DNA from: Mycobacterium sp. Aquia_213
Lineage (GTDB): Bacteria > Actinomycetota > Actinomycetes > Mycobacteriales > Mycobacteriaceae
Reading direction: 5' to 3'
DNA length: 64,000 nt
Assembly: GCF_026625985.1 (NCBI RefSeq)
Contig: NZ_CP113116.1
Coordinates: 3,348,001-3,412,000, forward strand
Below the pieces are notes generated by a model that ran no database searches, was not told the DNA's origin, and saw nothing but the letters and a program-made list of their open reading frames with translations. The translations under genes and the position numbers were made by a program. Below are positions 26,690 to 35,989 of this stretch, in pieces. Position 1 is the first letter of the stretch, and the number at the start of each line of letters is the position of its first letter.

Positions 26690-28069
26690 CGTATCGCCGG
26701 TGGGCTCCTCGGCGCGCAGCGCGTCCGCGTAGTCCGGCCAGTCCAGGGAATCGATCGGGTTGGCGCCGGCGAGATCGGCGGTGCCGGCAGCGAACGTCCG
26801 GGCCAGGCCCGGCCCGGAACTCCGGGTTTCGAACCGAACGGTGACCACGCCATGGCCGGCGCCCTGCACCCAGCCGTGCCCGAGTTCGGGGTGCTCGACG
26901 TCGTCGCCGATCCGCCACGGCGAGGCGTCCGGGGCCGGCGCGAACATCGCCTCGGTCGCGGTTTCGACCGAATGCTGTGCCTCCGATTCCGGCGCCGCGA
27001 GCTCCAGGTCGGGAAACAGCGACTCCTGGCGCACATCGCTCAACCCCGAAAACCCCACGCCGAGTAGACGAATCGGGCCGATCTCGCGCGGATCGAGCAG
27101 CAGTCGCCGGGCCACCGCGCCCAGCGCGCCGGCCTCGGTCGTCGCGTAGGGCAAGGTCGCCGAGCGGGTCAGCGTGCTCATGTCGGACTTCTTGAGCTTC
27201 ACCGTGACGGTGCGTGCGCCACGGCCGTCGCGCAGTAGGCGCTGATGCGCATGCTCGGCGATCGGGTCGATCGCTTCGTGCAGCTGCTCGAGGCTGGTCA
27301 GGTCGACGGCGAAGGTGGATTCGGCGCTGATCTGCTTGGCTTCGGCGCGCTCGGCGACGGGGCGGTCGTCGATGCCGCGCGCCAGCCGGTGTAGCGCCGG
27401 CCCGACCGTCGCGCCCAGGATGTTGGCGACCTCGGCGTCGGTCAACGCGGCCAGCTGCCCGATCGTCTCGATGCCGAGCCGATTCAGCTTCTCCTCGGCG
27501 ACCGGGCCGATGCCCCACAGCCGCCGCACCGGCAACCCGTCGAGCAGCAATCGCTCCTCGGCGCGCCGGACCACCCGAATTCCGTCGGGCTTCGCCAGCC
27601 CGGAGGCGATCTTGGCGATCTGCTTACCCGAGCCCGCGCCGACCGAGGCGATCAACCCGGTCTCCTCGCGGACTCGTCGTCGCAACCCCTCGCAGAACTC
27701 CTCGACGTCGTCGGCCGACGCACCGGCGAGCTGCAGCGGCTCCCCGAACGCCTCGTCGAAGGACAGCTGCTCGACGACCGGCACCACGGCGCGCACCGTG
27801 TCGAACACCCGCCGGCTGGCGAGCCCGTACACCACCCCGCGCGGCGGCAGCACCACCGCCGTCACGCCGATCATGCGGCGGGCCTGATGCATCGGCATGG
27901 CCGAGCGCGCCCCGAACACCCGCGCCTCGTAGCTCGCGCCGGCCACCACTCCCCGGCCACCCAACCCGCCGACCAGCACCGGCCGGCCGCGCAGGGTCGG
28001 CCTGGTCAGCTGCTCGACAGAGGCGAAGAACGCGTCCATGTCCAGGTGCAGGACCCAACGCGACTCCAT
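26654..28069 (-). CDS. dinX: Y-family DNA polymerase IV, DinX (DinB1)
   Basis: 471-residue translesion polymerase. The palm motifs are LDMDAFFASVEQ and LSFDEAFGEP, with catalytic Asp and Asp/Glu pairs; an RRLWGIGPVAEEKL helix-hairpin-helix thumb and a little-finger domain with TVTVKLKKSDMSTLTRS follow. The C-terminal QESLFPDLEL resembles a beta-clamp-binding peptide (QxxLF), and the last 100 residues form a tail seen in mycobacterial DinB1. It lies next to ansA as Rv1537 does, but ileS, its other neighbour in M. tuberculosis, is displaced by about 4.7 kb. Confidence 0.94.
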   Translation of the reverse strand: MESRWVLHLDMDAFFASVEQLTRPTLRGRPVLVGGLGGRGVVAGASYEARVFGARSAMPMHQARRMIGVTAVVLPPRGVVYGLASRRVFDTVRAVVPVVEQLSFDEAFGEPLQLAGASADDVEEFCEGLRRRVREETGLIASVGAGSGKQIAKIASGLAKPDGIRVVRRAEERLLLDGLPVRRLWGIGPVAEEKLNRLGIETIGQLAALTDAEVANILGATVGPALHRLARGIDDRPVAERAEAKQISAESTFAVDLTSLEQLHEAIDPIAEHAHQRLLRDGRGARTVTVKLKKSDMSTLTRSATLPYATTEAGALGAVARRLLLDPREIGPIRLLGVGFSGLSDVRQESLFPDLELAAPESEAQHSVETATEAMFAPAPDASPWRIGDDVEHPELGHGWVQGAGHGVVTVRFETRSSGPGLARTFAAGTADLAGANPIDSLDWPDYADALRAEEPTGDTSAPAGDDIADR

Positions 28070-28109
28070 CCGATAAATGCTATTGCGCTACTGGGCTAAC
28101 GTTTTCCAC

Positions 28110-28682
28110 ATGGCCATGAACCTCGCGCACCGACGGATCTGCAGCTCGGACCGCTGGGCTAAGGCAGTCGAAGACGATCTGCTGCCCTGGGCCCTGCGCG
28201 ACGTAGACCTGGGCGACAACACCCTCGAGATCGGGCCCGGCTACGGCGCCATCCTGCGGGTGCTGGTCGACAAGACGCCGAAGCTGACGTCGGTGGAGAT
28301 CGACACCCCGATGGCGCAGCGACTGCAGCGGCTGTACGGCGACCGGGCGCGAATCATCAACTACGACGCCACCAAGACCGGGTTGCCGGCCGACGAGTTC
28401 AGCTCGGTGGTGTCGTTCACGATGCTGCACCACGTCCCGACCGTCGAACTGCAAGACCGGTTGTTCGCCGAGGCTTTTCGGGTGCTGCGGCCCGGCGGCG
28501 TTTTCGCCGGCAGCGACAGCGTGACGTCGCTGCGATTCCGGATTCTGCATTTCCGCGACACCTGCAACACCGTCTCGCCGGACACTCTGCCGGATCGCTT
28601 GCGCGCGGCGGGATTTGGCTACGTCGAGGTCGAGGTCCGCGGCGGCCGGCTGCGCTGGCGCGCGGTCAAACTCGCGGCCTAG
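28110..28682 (+). CDS. Class I SAM-dependent methyltransferase
   Basis: 190 residues. The SAM loop LEIGPGYGAILRVL, the acidic strand SVEIDTPMAQRL and the late FRVLRPGGVFAGSDS are typical of family 11/25 methyltransferases. The opening MNLAHRRICSS is seen in a set of mycobacterial putative methyltransferases. ATG 28110 is preferred over 28077 because the conserved part begins there. It is divergent from dinX, and its stop overlaps the stop of the epimerase gene. It is the first gene of the insertion between dinX and ileS. Confidence 0.85.
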   Translation: MAMNLAHRRICSSDRWAKAVEDDLLPWALRDVDLGDNTLEIGPGYGAILRVLVDKTPKLTSVEIDTPMAQRLQRLYGDRARIINYDATKTGLPADEFSSVVSFTMLHHVPTVELQDRLFAEAFRVLRPGGVFAGSDSVTSLRFRILHFRDTCNTVSPDTLPDRLRAAGFGYVEVEVRGGRLRWRAVKLAA

Positions 28683-29629
28683 TTGGCGAGTTGTTGCGGC
28701 TGTTCTTTCGCCCATTCGATGTAGCGGTCGATTCCTTCCCAGATGCCGACCTTCGGTGCAAACCCGATGCTGCGCGCCAGGGCGATGCTGGCGGGGAATC
28801 GGCTCACTTCGCCCGGTCGGGCGGGCCCGTTGACCACTTGAGTGCCGAATTTCGCAGCGATGTATTCGGCGATGTCGCGGACCCGCGTATTCGTGCCGCT
28901 GGCGAAGTTGATGGCGCGGCCCTTGAGGTCCGGGGTGTCGAGCACCAGCCGGTAGGCGTCCACCGCGTCGCTGACGTGGAGGTAGTCCCGGGTGGCGCAG
29001 CCGTCGCCGAAGACGGTGAGGTCCTGTCCCGCGATGGCGCGACGCACCAGGATCGGAATCAGCGCGCCGAAGGCCCCGCTCTTCTGTCGCTCACCAAAGA
29101 TGTTGAACGGACGGACCATCGCGACGTCCATGCCGTAGGAGCGAAAGTACGAGTAACAGAGCCGGTCGGCGCCGGCCTTGGAGGCGGCGTACGGACTGTT
29201 GGGTCTCAGTTCGGCCGCTTCGTCGAGCAACGCATCCGGGCCCAGCAGGTGCCCGTCCCCGTACACCTCACACGTCGACGCGAAGATGACTCGCGACCCG
29301 TGTTCGCGCGCGGCCTCCAGAACGTGGTGCGTGCCCATCACATTGGTCTCGAGAAAGCTTCGCGGATCGTCAAGTGATTTGTCTACGTTGACGTTTGCCG
29401 CCAGGTGGAAAATGACGTCGTGGTCGCGCACCGTCTTGCGGACCACTTCCCGATCGGTGACGGAGCCGAACACGATGTCCGCCGATTCGTTCTCCTCGAA
29501 AATGCGCAGATTTCGTTTGGCAGCAACGGACAACGTGTTGAGGACGGTCACGTGGTGTCCCAGCGCAAGCAAGGCTTCGGACAGATGACTGCCCTGGAAA
29601 CCCGCTCCCCCGGTTACGAGAATTCTCAC
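28679..29629 (-). CDS. NAD-dependent sugar epimerase/dehydratase (extended SDR)
   Basis: 316 residues of the NDP-sugar epimerase/dehydratase family. The NAD loop is TGGAGFQGSHL, the active-site pair is YAASKAGAD with the upstream Thr in FASTCEVYG, and NIFGERQ is the usual substrate-loop motif. It probably remodels an NDP-hexose for surface glycans; which sugar is not readable. GTG 29629 is chosen because VRILVTGG begins the fold and GGGAG lies 9 nt upstream; ATG 29674 is possible. Confidence 0.88.
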   Translation of the reverse strand: MRILVTGGAGFQGSHLSEALLALGHHVTVLNTLSVAAKRNLRIFEENESADIVFGSVTDREVVRKTVRDHDVIFHLAANVNVDKSLDDPRSFLETNVMGTHHVLEAAREHGSRVIFASTCEVYGDGHLLGPDALLDEAAELRPNSPYAASKAGADRLCYSYFRSYGMDVAMVRPFNIFGERQKSGAFGALIPILVRRAIAGQDLTVFGDGCATRDYLHVSDAVDAYRLVLDTPDLKGRAINFASGTNTRVRDIAEYIAAKFGTQVVNGPARPGEVSRFPASIALARSIGFAPKVGIWEGIDRYIEWAKEQPQQLAN

Positions 29630-29742
29630 TGTATGGCACTCCCGGTTATTGCCTGTACGTAGAGTGTCAACCATCCAGACCGGCCACCCATGCGTTTTGA
29701 ACAGCCCAATCGGACCAGTTTTCGAGGAACAAGGAACGCCAC

Positions 29743-30744
29743 GTGTGTTCGTCGTATGCCGCTGTCGACGCTTCTGAACTCGAGCAGCAGGTCGCATCGT
29801 GGTCGGCCCACCCCGCGCTGGCCGAGCTGGTCGGGCTGTTCGGCGGCACGGTTCCCGACGGCCTGAGCTTGAGCGACCGGTTGGCGTTCCTCGACGAGTT
29901 CAGCAACGCCTGGGACTACCGGGGTAAGGCCCGCGCCGCCGCGGCGGAACGGCTCAGCAGCCAGGACGCCGCCGGGGCGGCCCGTTGGCTGATCCCCCGG
30001 TTGACCCTGCCCGTCCCGCAGCTGGACCGCATCGAGACGGCGGCGATCGCGTTGGGCGTGATGCACGAAACCACACCCGAGGGAACAGATTTCGATCACA
30101 TCCTGGTGATCGGCGGCGCGCGATACACCAACGCACTTCGCGCGGGCTATGCGCGCGAGATGGCCGGCGGCCGGCGCATCGGCCACGTCGTGCTGGCCGC
30201 CGCGTCCCGGCCGGTGCTCGATTCGGAGCAGGACGCCATCGACGCGTGCGCGCCGGGTGCCCGCACCGAATTCGAGCTGATGACCGCGGGCGCAGCCGAC
30301 GCGTTCGGGCTCGACACCCGCGAGCTGATGGAGTACACCCGCGAGCGGGTCGGCCGGCCCCAGGGGGACGAGACGGTATGGCGCTTCGCACCGGACAGCA
30401 ACGAACTCGGGGTGCCGATCACGCTGCTCGAGACGCCGTCGCCGGACCCGGACCGTCGCCGGGCTAACTCCGCGGACACCTACGCCTTCGCCGCGCGGAC
30501 GGTCGGCATGCGCGGCTCGTCATGTCTGATGGTGACCGGCCAACCCGTGGGCCGCTACCTGCACTTCGAGGCGCTGCGCTCGCTGGCGCTGCCGTTCGGG
30601 ATACGAGTGGAATCAGCAAGTTTCGGCGTCGACCGCTACAACCGGCTCGGCGAAAAAGACGAGCAGCATCACGCCAAAGTGCTGCAAGAGGTCCGCTCGG
30701 CGATTCGGTCCGCCCGCGGGCTGGTCGAACAGCTCACGCGGTGA
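29743..30744 (+). CDS. Unrecognised protein, 333 residues
   Basis: I do not recognise this family with confidence. The protein is soluble-looking with no signal peptide. Residues about 105-150 contain a Rossmann-like strand-loop FDHILVIGGARYTNAL, and residues 250-290 contain SSCLMVTGQPVGRYLHFEAL. This layout faintly recalls DUF218 (SanA/YdcF-like) proteins, which have a GG loop and a late H/R-A motif. GTG 29743 follows AAGGAA by 6 nt. It is divergent from the sugar epimerase and overlaps the end of the GT2-M23 gene by 11 bp. Confidence 0.6.
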   Translation: MCSSYAAVDASELEQQVASWSAHPALAELVGLFGGTVPDGLSLSDRLAFLDEFSNAWDYRGKARAAAAERLSSQDAAGAARWLIPRLTLPVPQLDRIETAAIALGVMHETTPEGTDFDHILVIGGARYTNALRAGYAREMAGGRRIGHVVLAAASRPVLDSEQDAIDACAPGARTEFELMTAGAADAFGLDTRELMEYTRERVGRPQGDETVWRFAPDSNELGVPITLLETPSPDPDRRRANSADTYAFAARTVGMRGSSCLMVTGQPVGRYLHFEALRSLALPFGIRVESASFGVDRYNRLGEKDEQHHAKVLQEVRSAIRSARGLVEQLTR

Positions 30745-32023
30745 TGGTGCACGGCGACGACGCCGGGAAGGTCCCCGACACCGGTCGCGGACGCCCCGCC
30801 GGAGGCCACGGCTGCAGCCCCAGGTTGGCGAGATAGCGCACCGGACTGGTGTGTACACCGTCGACGCGAACCTCGAAATGCAAGAAGCCGTCCCGGGATT
30901 GGACCTCCGGGCCCAGGGAGCCGACCCGTGCTCCAGCGGCCAGCCGATCGTCGACCGCGACGCGGAGGTCGTCGCCCGGGCGAAACACGTAGACGGTGTC
31001 GAGGTCGTCGCGCGAGACGGTCACCGATCGAAGCCCGCTGTCGTCGAGATCGTGGACGGCCGAGACGGTTCCTGAGGTCACCGCGTGGATCGGGGTGCCG
31101 GGATCCGCGGCGAAGTCGACGCCGGGATGAAACTTCGCGGACCGGCGCCCGTAGCCGGAACCGAGCGCCAGGCTGGCCCGGTCGATGGGTAGGCGGATGC
31201 CCGGCTCGGCCGGGTCGAAGTCGCCACGCACCCGCCGCTGGTAGTCGGCCTTGAGCAGGTCGATTTCCTCGTACGCGTAGCCGAACAGCAGGGCGCGGTC
31301 GTACGGCACGCCGTAGTTCATCTCGGAGTCCGGGTCGATCTTGCGGTAATGCTCGACCTTGCCGATCCGCTCTGCCAGGGTGGCCCACCCGGTGTGGTGC
31401 AACCTGATCTCGTTCACCAGGCCGATGCGGCCGTGCTCGGTGATGTTGGCGGGCCAGTGCGGGTTGTGGATCAGCCGGGTTCCGGCGCGCAGCCCGGGCC
31501 GCCAGCGCCAAAACGGCCCGCGCACCGATTCCGCCGTTCCCATGACGGGGATCATCTGTGGGTAATCCGGGTCGTTCCAGGCCGGGATCATCGGGCACAT
31601 CAGCGCCGCAACGTCATCCGGCGTGTGCTGCAGAACCTCGCGGATGTCGACGTCGGCCTCGACGATTTGGTCGGAGTCGATCATCACGATCCAGTCCGGT
31701 CGGCAGAAATCGGCCATCCGGTACAGCAGTTCCAGCCCGGGTGGTTCGGGGATCAGCCACGGCGTGCGCGGCAGATCGAAGCGGGCCCGCACCAGGTTGG
31801 TCACCGCCTGGTGCTGGCGCAGGATCTCCGCGCTGTTATCGGTGCTGCGATCGTCGATCGCGTAGATGTCGTCACACCAGCCGGACAGGGCGTCCAGGAC
31901 CCGAGGCAATACGTCCGCACCGTTGTGCACCCGGAACACACCCAGAATCCGCAACAATGCCTCCGTCTCAGCTTCGTTACCGGACGCTACCCGAATCGCT
32001 TGCTGACAGCGGGCTTTCAGCAT
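30734..32023 (-). CDS. Glycosyltransferase-2-like domain fused to an M23 (LytM) peptidase-like domain
   Basis: 429 residues. Residues about 25-260 form a GT-A fold: GVFRVHNGADVLPRVLDAL, then IYAIDDRSTDNS and VMIDSDQIVEAD with a DxD-like metal site. Residues about 285-400 form a LytM domain: SGYGRRSAKFHPGVDFAADPG in overlap, then GTPIHAVTSGTVSAV and LHFEVRVDG. The first zinc motif H-x3-D is present, but the second, normally H-x-H, reads F-L-H, so one ligand is lost and peptidase activity is doubtful. The start could also be GTG 32050. No signal peptide is seen, which is odd for an M23 domain. Confidence 0.82.
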   Translation of the reverse strand: MLKARCQQAIRVASGNEAETEALLRILGVFRVHNGADVLPRVLDALSGWCDDIYAIDDRSTDNSAEILRQHQAVTNLVRARFDLPRTPWLIPEPPGLELLYRMADFCRPDWIVMIDSDQIVEADVDIREVLQHTPDDVAALMCPMIPAWNDPDYPQMIPVMGTAESVRGPFWRWRPGLRAGTRLIHNPHWPANITEHGRIGLVNEIRLHHTGWATLAERIGKVEHYRKIDPDSEMNYGVPYDRALLFGYAYEEIDLLKADYQRRVRGDFDPAEPGIRLPIDRASLALGSGYGRRSAKFHPGVDFAADPGTPIHAVTSGTVSAVHDLDDSGLRSVTVSRDDLDTVYVFRPGDDLRVAVDDRLAAGARVGSLGPEVQSRDGFLHFEVRVDGVHTSPVRYLANLGLQPWPPAGRPRPVSGTFPASSPCTITA

Positions 32024-32042
32024 CAAGGGGTAAGACGGAGAG

Positions 32043-32846
32043 ATGCCCACTGTGTCGACTGAACCCTCGCCTTCTTCCGACCGCCAGCCGCACCTGCTCC
32101 GTGACGTCGCGGAGTCGTTCGGAGTGGACGCCGATCGGTACGACCGGGCCAGGCCCCGGTATCCCGACGCTTTGATACAACGCGTCATCGCCGCAAGCCC
32201 GGGCACCGAGTTCCTGGACGTCGGCTGCGGTACCGGAATCGGAGCGCGGCAGTACACGGCGGCCGGCGTCACGGTGCTCGGCGTCGACCCGGACGCCCGG
32301 ATGGCCGAGGTTGCCCGTCGGACCGGGATCGAGGTCGAGATCGGCAACTTCGAAACCTGGGACCCGCGCGACCGGACTTTCGACGCGGTCGTCGCCGGGC
32401 AGGCCTGGCACTGGGTGGACCCCGTGCGGGGTGCGGCCAAGGCCGCACAGGTGCTGCGGCCACACGGGCTGCTGGCGCTGTACTGGCATGTCTTCGATCC
32501 ACCCAGCGAGGTGGCCCAGCCTTTCGACGACGTCCTCGCGCGCGTGGCGCCCGACGGTCCGCTGCAGACGCCTGGCTTCGGACTGCAAGAGGCAAATGTC
32601 AAAAGGGCGGTGGAGGGCATTCGGGCCGCCGGCGGCTTCACCGAACCCGAGCAGTGGCGCTTCGAATGGCAGCGGCGGTACACGCGCGACGAATGGCTGG
32701 ACCATCTGGCCACCACCGGCCAACTCACCCTGCTCGGGCCGGAGGAGATCGCAGCGGTGCGAGAAGTCGTCGGAGGCGTCATCGACTCGATCGGCGGCAG
32801 CTTCACGATGGACTACGTCACCCTGGCGACCGCCGCCCAGATTTAA
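32043..32846 (+). CDS. SAM-dependent methyltransferase
   Basis: 267 residues. The opening VAESFGVDADRYDRARPRYP, the SAM loop FLDVGCGTGIGARQ and the acidic GVDPDARM mark a family 11/25 methyltransferase; AGQAWHWVDP is the typical WHW segment of a mycobacterial subgroup. Its start region overlaps the possible alternative start of the divergent GT2-M23 gene, so the two share a very short promoter zone. It ends 11 bp before the ileS 3' end (convergent). Confidence 0.87.
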   Translation: MPTVSTEPSPSSDRQPHLLRDVAESFGVDADRYDRARPRYPDALIQRVIAASPGTEFLDVGCGTGIGARQYTAAGVTVLGVDPDARMAEVARRTGIEVEIGNFETWDPRDRTFDAVVAGQAWHWVDPVRGAAKAAQVLRPHGLLALYWHVFDPPSEVAQPFDDVLARVAPDGPLQTPGFGLQEANVKRAVEGIRAAGGFTEPEQWRFEWQRRYTRDEWLDHLATTGQLTLLGPEEIAAVREVVGGVIDSIGGSFTMDYVTLATAAQI

Positions 32847-32857
32847 CTCCCCGCGGT

Positions 32858-35800
32858 TCAGGCTTTGGCGATCGTCACCCGCACGCCGTCACCGATCTCC
32901 GCGCCGTCTGTGGGATCACCGAATTCGAAGCTGGTGGCCAGGATTTCACCCGCAATCAGGTCGCGGTGAGTGCGCGCCCAGTCGGCCCGTTCGCCGGGCA
33001 CCGACATCACCACACTGATGCGGTCGGAGACGTCCAGCCCGGTCGACTTGCGCAACTCCTGCAGCTCGCGGATCCGGTCCTTGGCCCAACCTTCGGCCTC
33101 CAGCTCCGGGGTCACCGTGCCGTCCAGCACGACCAGACCGGCTCCCCCGGGCAGCGCCGCGGTGAACTCCGGATCGGCGGCCACCAACCGCGAGCTGTAC
33201 TCCTCGGGCTGCAACACCGCCGGGCCCGCGGTCAGGGTGCCGTCCGGGTTGACGACGCCCTCGCCGGCCTTGACCGCTTTGATGGCGGCTTGCACGTCCT
33301 TGCCCAGCCGTGGCCCGGCGACCCGGGCGTTGACCGTGAGTTCGAAGCGGCCGTAGGTGTCGATCGCGTCGGTCAGTTCCACGCTCTTGACGTTGAGCTC
33401 GTCGGCGATCAGGTCGGTGAACGGCACCAGCTGCTGCGGATCTTCTACTGCCACAGTGAGTTTCGGCAGCGGCAGGCGCACCCGCAATTTCTTGGCCTTG
33501 CGCAGCGACGACGCGGCCGAGCACACCTCGCGAACCTGGTCCATCGCGGCGACCAACTCGGCGTCCGCGGGCAGCCCGTCGGCCTGCGGCCAGTCCGTCA
33601 GGTGCACCGACCGCTCGCCGGTAAGACCGCGCCAGATGATCTCGGTGATCAACGGAAGCAGCGGGGCGGCCAGTCGCGAAGCGACCTCCAGCACGGTGTG
33701 CAGCGTGTCGATCGCGTCGTTGTCTTCTTCCCAGAACCGCGAACGTGACCGGCGCACATACCAATTCGTCAGCGCCTCGGTGAACTGGCGCAGCTGTTCG
33801 CAGGCCCCGGAGATGTCGCAGATCTCCAGCGAGCCGGTGAGCTCATCGCGCAGCACGGCCAGCTTCGCCAGGATGTAGCGATCGAGCACGTTGGTCGAAT
33901 TGGTGCGCCAGGTACCGACTTTCGGCGCGTAGAGGACCAGGAAGCTGTAGGCGTTCCACAGCGGCAGCAGGACCTGGCGCACGCCCTCGCGGATGCCCTG
34001 TTCGGTGACGATCAGGTTGCCGCCGCGCAGGATCGGCGAGGCCATCAGGAACCAGCGCATCGCGTCGGATCCGTCGCGGTCGAACACTTCGCTGACGTCC
34101 GGGTAGTTGCGCAGCGACTTGCTCATCTTCTGGCCGTCGGAGCCCAGCACGATCCCATGTGCCACACAGGTTTTGAATGCGGGCCGGTCGAAGAGCGCGG
34201 TGGCCAGCACGTGCAGCGTGTAGAACCAGCCTCGGGTCTGCCCGATGTATTCCACGATGAAGTCACCCGGATAGTGGGTGTCGAACCAGTCGGCGTTCTC
34301 GAACGGGAAGTGCACCTGGGCATACGGCATCGAGCCCGAGTCGAACCACACGTCGAGCACGTCGGGAATCCGCCGCATCGTGCTGCTACCGGTGGGGTCG
34401 TCGGGGTTGGGCCGGGTGAGCTCGTCAATGTAGGGCCGGTGCAGATTGGTGGGCCGCACCCCGAAGTCGCGCTCCAGCTCGTCGAGGCTTCCGTAGACGT
34501 CGATGCGCGGGTAGGCCGGGTCGTCGGATTTCCATACCGGAATCGGGGTGCCCCAGTAGCGATTTCGCGAGATCGACCAGTCGCGCGCACCCTGCAGCCA
34601 CTTGCCGAACTGGCCGTCCTTGACGTGTTCGGGGTACCAGGTGATCTGCTGGTTGAGTTCCACCATGCGATCCCGGAATTCGGTGACCGTGACGAACCAC
34701 GACGACACCGCCCGGTAGATCAGCGGATTGCGGCACCGCCAGCAGTGCGGGTAGGGGTGCTCGTAGGTTTCGTGACGGATCAGTACCGGCTGGTTCACCG
34801 CCGCCGGCCCGCTCTGGTTCTTGAGGTCTCGGATGATCTGCGGGTTGGCGTCAAAGACGTGCTGGCGCTGGTAATCCGGGACGGTGACGTCGAAGCGGCC
34901 CTTGGAGTCGACCGGGGTGACCGGCACGATGCCCACCTTGTCGGTGGTCGCCATGTCGTCCTCACCGTAGGCCGGCGCCATGTGCACGATCCCGGTGCCG
35001 TCGTCGGTGGTCACGAAATCGCCTGGGAGCACCTGAAATGCGTTAGCAGTATCCATGAAATACGGGAACGGCGGCAGGTAGCGGGTCCCCAACAGGTCGG
35101 CGCCGGAATAGGTCCCGAGTACCTCGGGCTCTTCGCCGAGCTCTTTTTCGTAGGCGCCCAGTCGCGCCTCGGCCAGCACGAAGCGCCGATCCCCGACCTT
35201 GACCTGGGCGTAAGTCACGTCCGGGTTGACGGCAACGGCCAGGTTGGACGGCAGCGTCCACGGCGTGGTCGTCCACACCAGCAGATAAGCGCCGTCCAGC
35301 TCGCCACCGGTGACCTTGAAACCCACCGTGACGGCCGGGTCCTGGCGGCTCTGATAGACGTCGTCGTCCATCCGCAATTCGTGGTTGGACAACGGGGTTT
35401 CGTCGCGCCAGCAGTACGGCAGCACCCGGTAGCCCTCGTAGGCCAGGTCCTTGTCCCACAGCTGTTTGAACGCCCAGATCACCGACTCCATGTAGGGCAG
35501 ATCCAGCGTCTTGTAGTCGTTGTCGAAGTCGACCCAGCGCGCCTGGCGGGTGACGTAGGCCTGCCATTCGTCGGTGTAGCGCAACACCGATTCCCGGCAG
35601 GCCTCGTTGAACGCGGCGATGCCCATGTCGTCGATCTGGGACTTGTCGGTGATGCCGAGTTGGCGTTCGACTTCGAGTTCGGCGGGCAACCCGTGGGTGT
35701 CCCAGCCGAAGCGGCGGTCCACCTTGTAGCCGCGCATCGTGCGGTACCGCGGGACAATGTCTTTCACGTAGCCGGTCAGCAGATGCCCGTAATGCGGCAG

Positions 35801-35983
35801 CCCGTTGGCGAACGGCGGTCCGTCGTAGAACACGTACTCTTCGGCGCCGTCGCGGTGGGCGATGCTGGCCCGGAAGGTGTCGTCGCGGGTCCAGTAATCA
35901 AGGACCTCGAGTTCCAGCGCCGGGAAGTCGGGCGCTCCCCCGGCCAGCTTGGGATAAGCCCTGGCGTCAGCGTTTTCGGTCAC
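32858..35983 (-). CDS. ileS: Isoleucyl-tRNA synthetase IleS
   Basis: Class I synthetase charging tRNA-Ile; 1041 residues from the chosen start, the same as in M. tuberculosis. The HIGH motif appears as LPHYGHLL, the KMSKS loop as GQKMSKSLRNYP, and GWDTHGLPAELEV and the editing-domain WTTTPWTLPSNLAV are intact. The length and C-terminal domain fit the eukaryote-like IleS2 class. GTG 35983 begins VTENADARAYPKLAGG, matching the family; the frame is open upstream but there it encodes the T-box leader. AGGAG lies 12 nt before the GTG. Confidence 0.97.
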   Translation of the reverse strand: MTENADARAYPKLAGGAPDFPALELEVLDYWTRDDTFRASIAHRDGAEEYVFYDGPPFANGLPHYGHLLTGYVKDIVPRYRTMRGYKVDRRFGWDTHGLPAELEVERQLGITDKSQIDDMGIAAFNEACRESVLRYTDEWQAYVTRQARWVDFDNDYKTLDLPYMESVIWAFKQLWDKDLAYEGYRVLPYCWRDETPLSNHELRMDDDVYQSRQDPAVTVGFKVTGGELDGAYLLVWTTTPWTLPSNLAVAVNPDVTYAQVKVGDRRFVLAEARLGAYEKELGEEPEVLGTYSGADLLGTRYLPPFPYFMDTANAFQVLPGDFVTTDDGTGIVHMAPAYGEDDMATTDKVGIVPVTPVDSKGRFDVTVPDYQRQHVFDANPQIIRDLKNQSGPAAVNQPVLIRHETYEHPYPHCWRCRNPLIYRAVSSWFVTVTEFRDRMVELNQQITWYPEHVKDGQFGKWLQGARDWSISRNRYWGTPIPVWKSDDPAYPRIDVYGSLDELERDFGVRPTNLHRPYIDELTRPNPDDPTGSSTMRRIPDVLDVWFDSGSMPYAQVHFPFENADWFDTHYPGDFIVEYIGQTRGWFYTLHVLATALFDRPAFKTCVAHGIVLGSDGQKMSKSLRNYPDVSEVFDRDGSDAMRWFLMASPILRGGNLIVTEQGIREGVRQVLLPLWNAYSFLVLYAPKVGTWRTNSTNVLDRYILAKLAVLRDELTGSLEICDISGACEQLRQFTEALTNWYVRRSRSRFWEEDNDAIDTLHTVLEVASRLAAPLLPLITEIIWRGLTGERSVHLTDWPQADGLPADAELVAAMDQVREVCSAASSLRKAKKLRVRLPLPKLTVAVEDPQQLVPFTDLIADELNVKSVELTDAIDTYGRFELTVNARVAGPRLGKDVQAAIKAVKAGEGVVNPDGTLTAGPAVLQPEEYSSRLVAADPEFTAALPGGAGLVVLDGTVTPELEAEGWAKDRIRELQELRKSTGLDVSDRISVVMSVPGERADWARTHRDLIAGEILATSFEFGDPTDGAEIGDGVRVTIAKA

Positions 35984-35989
35984 GGTGCG

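Noticed and set aside
32024..32806. An upstream extension of the GT2-M23 frame
   Set aside because: It lies antisense to a clear methyltransferase gene, and its translation is Ser/Arg-rich without a domain.
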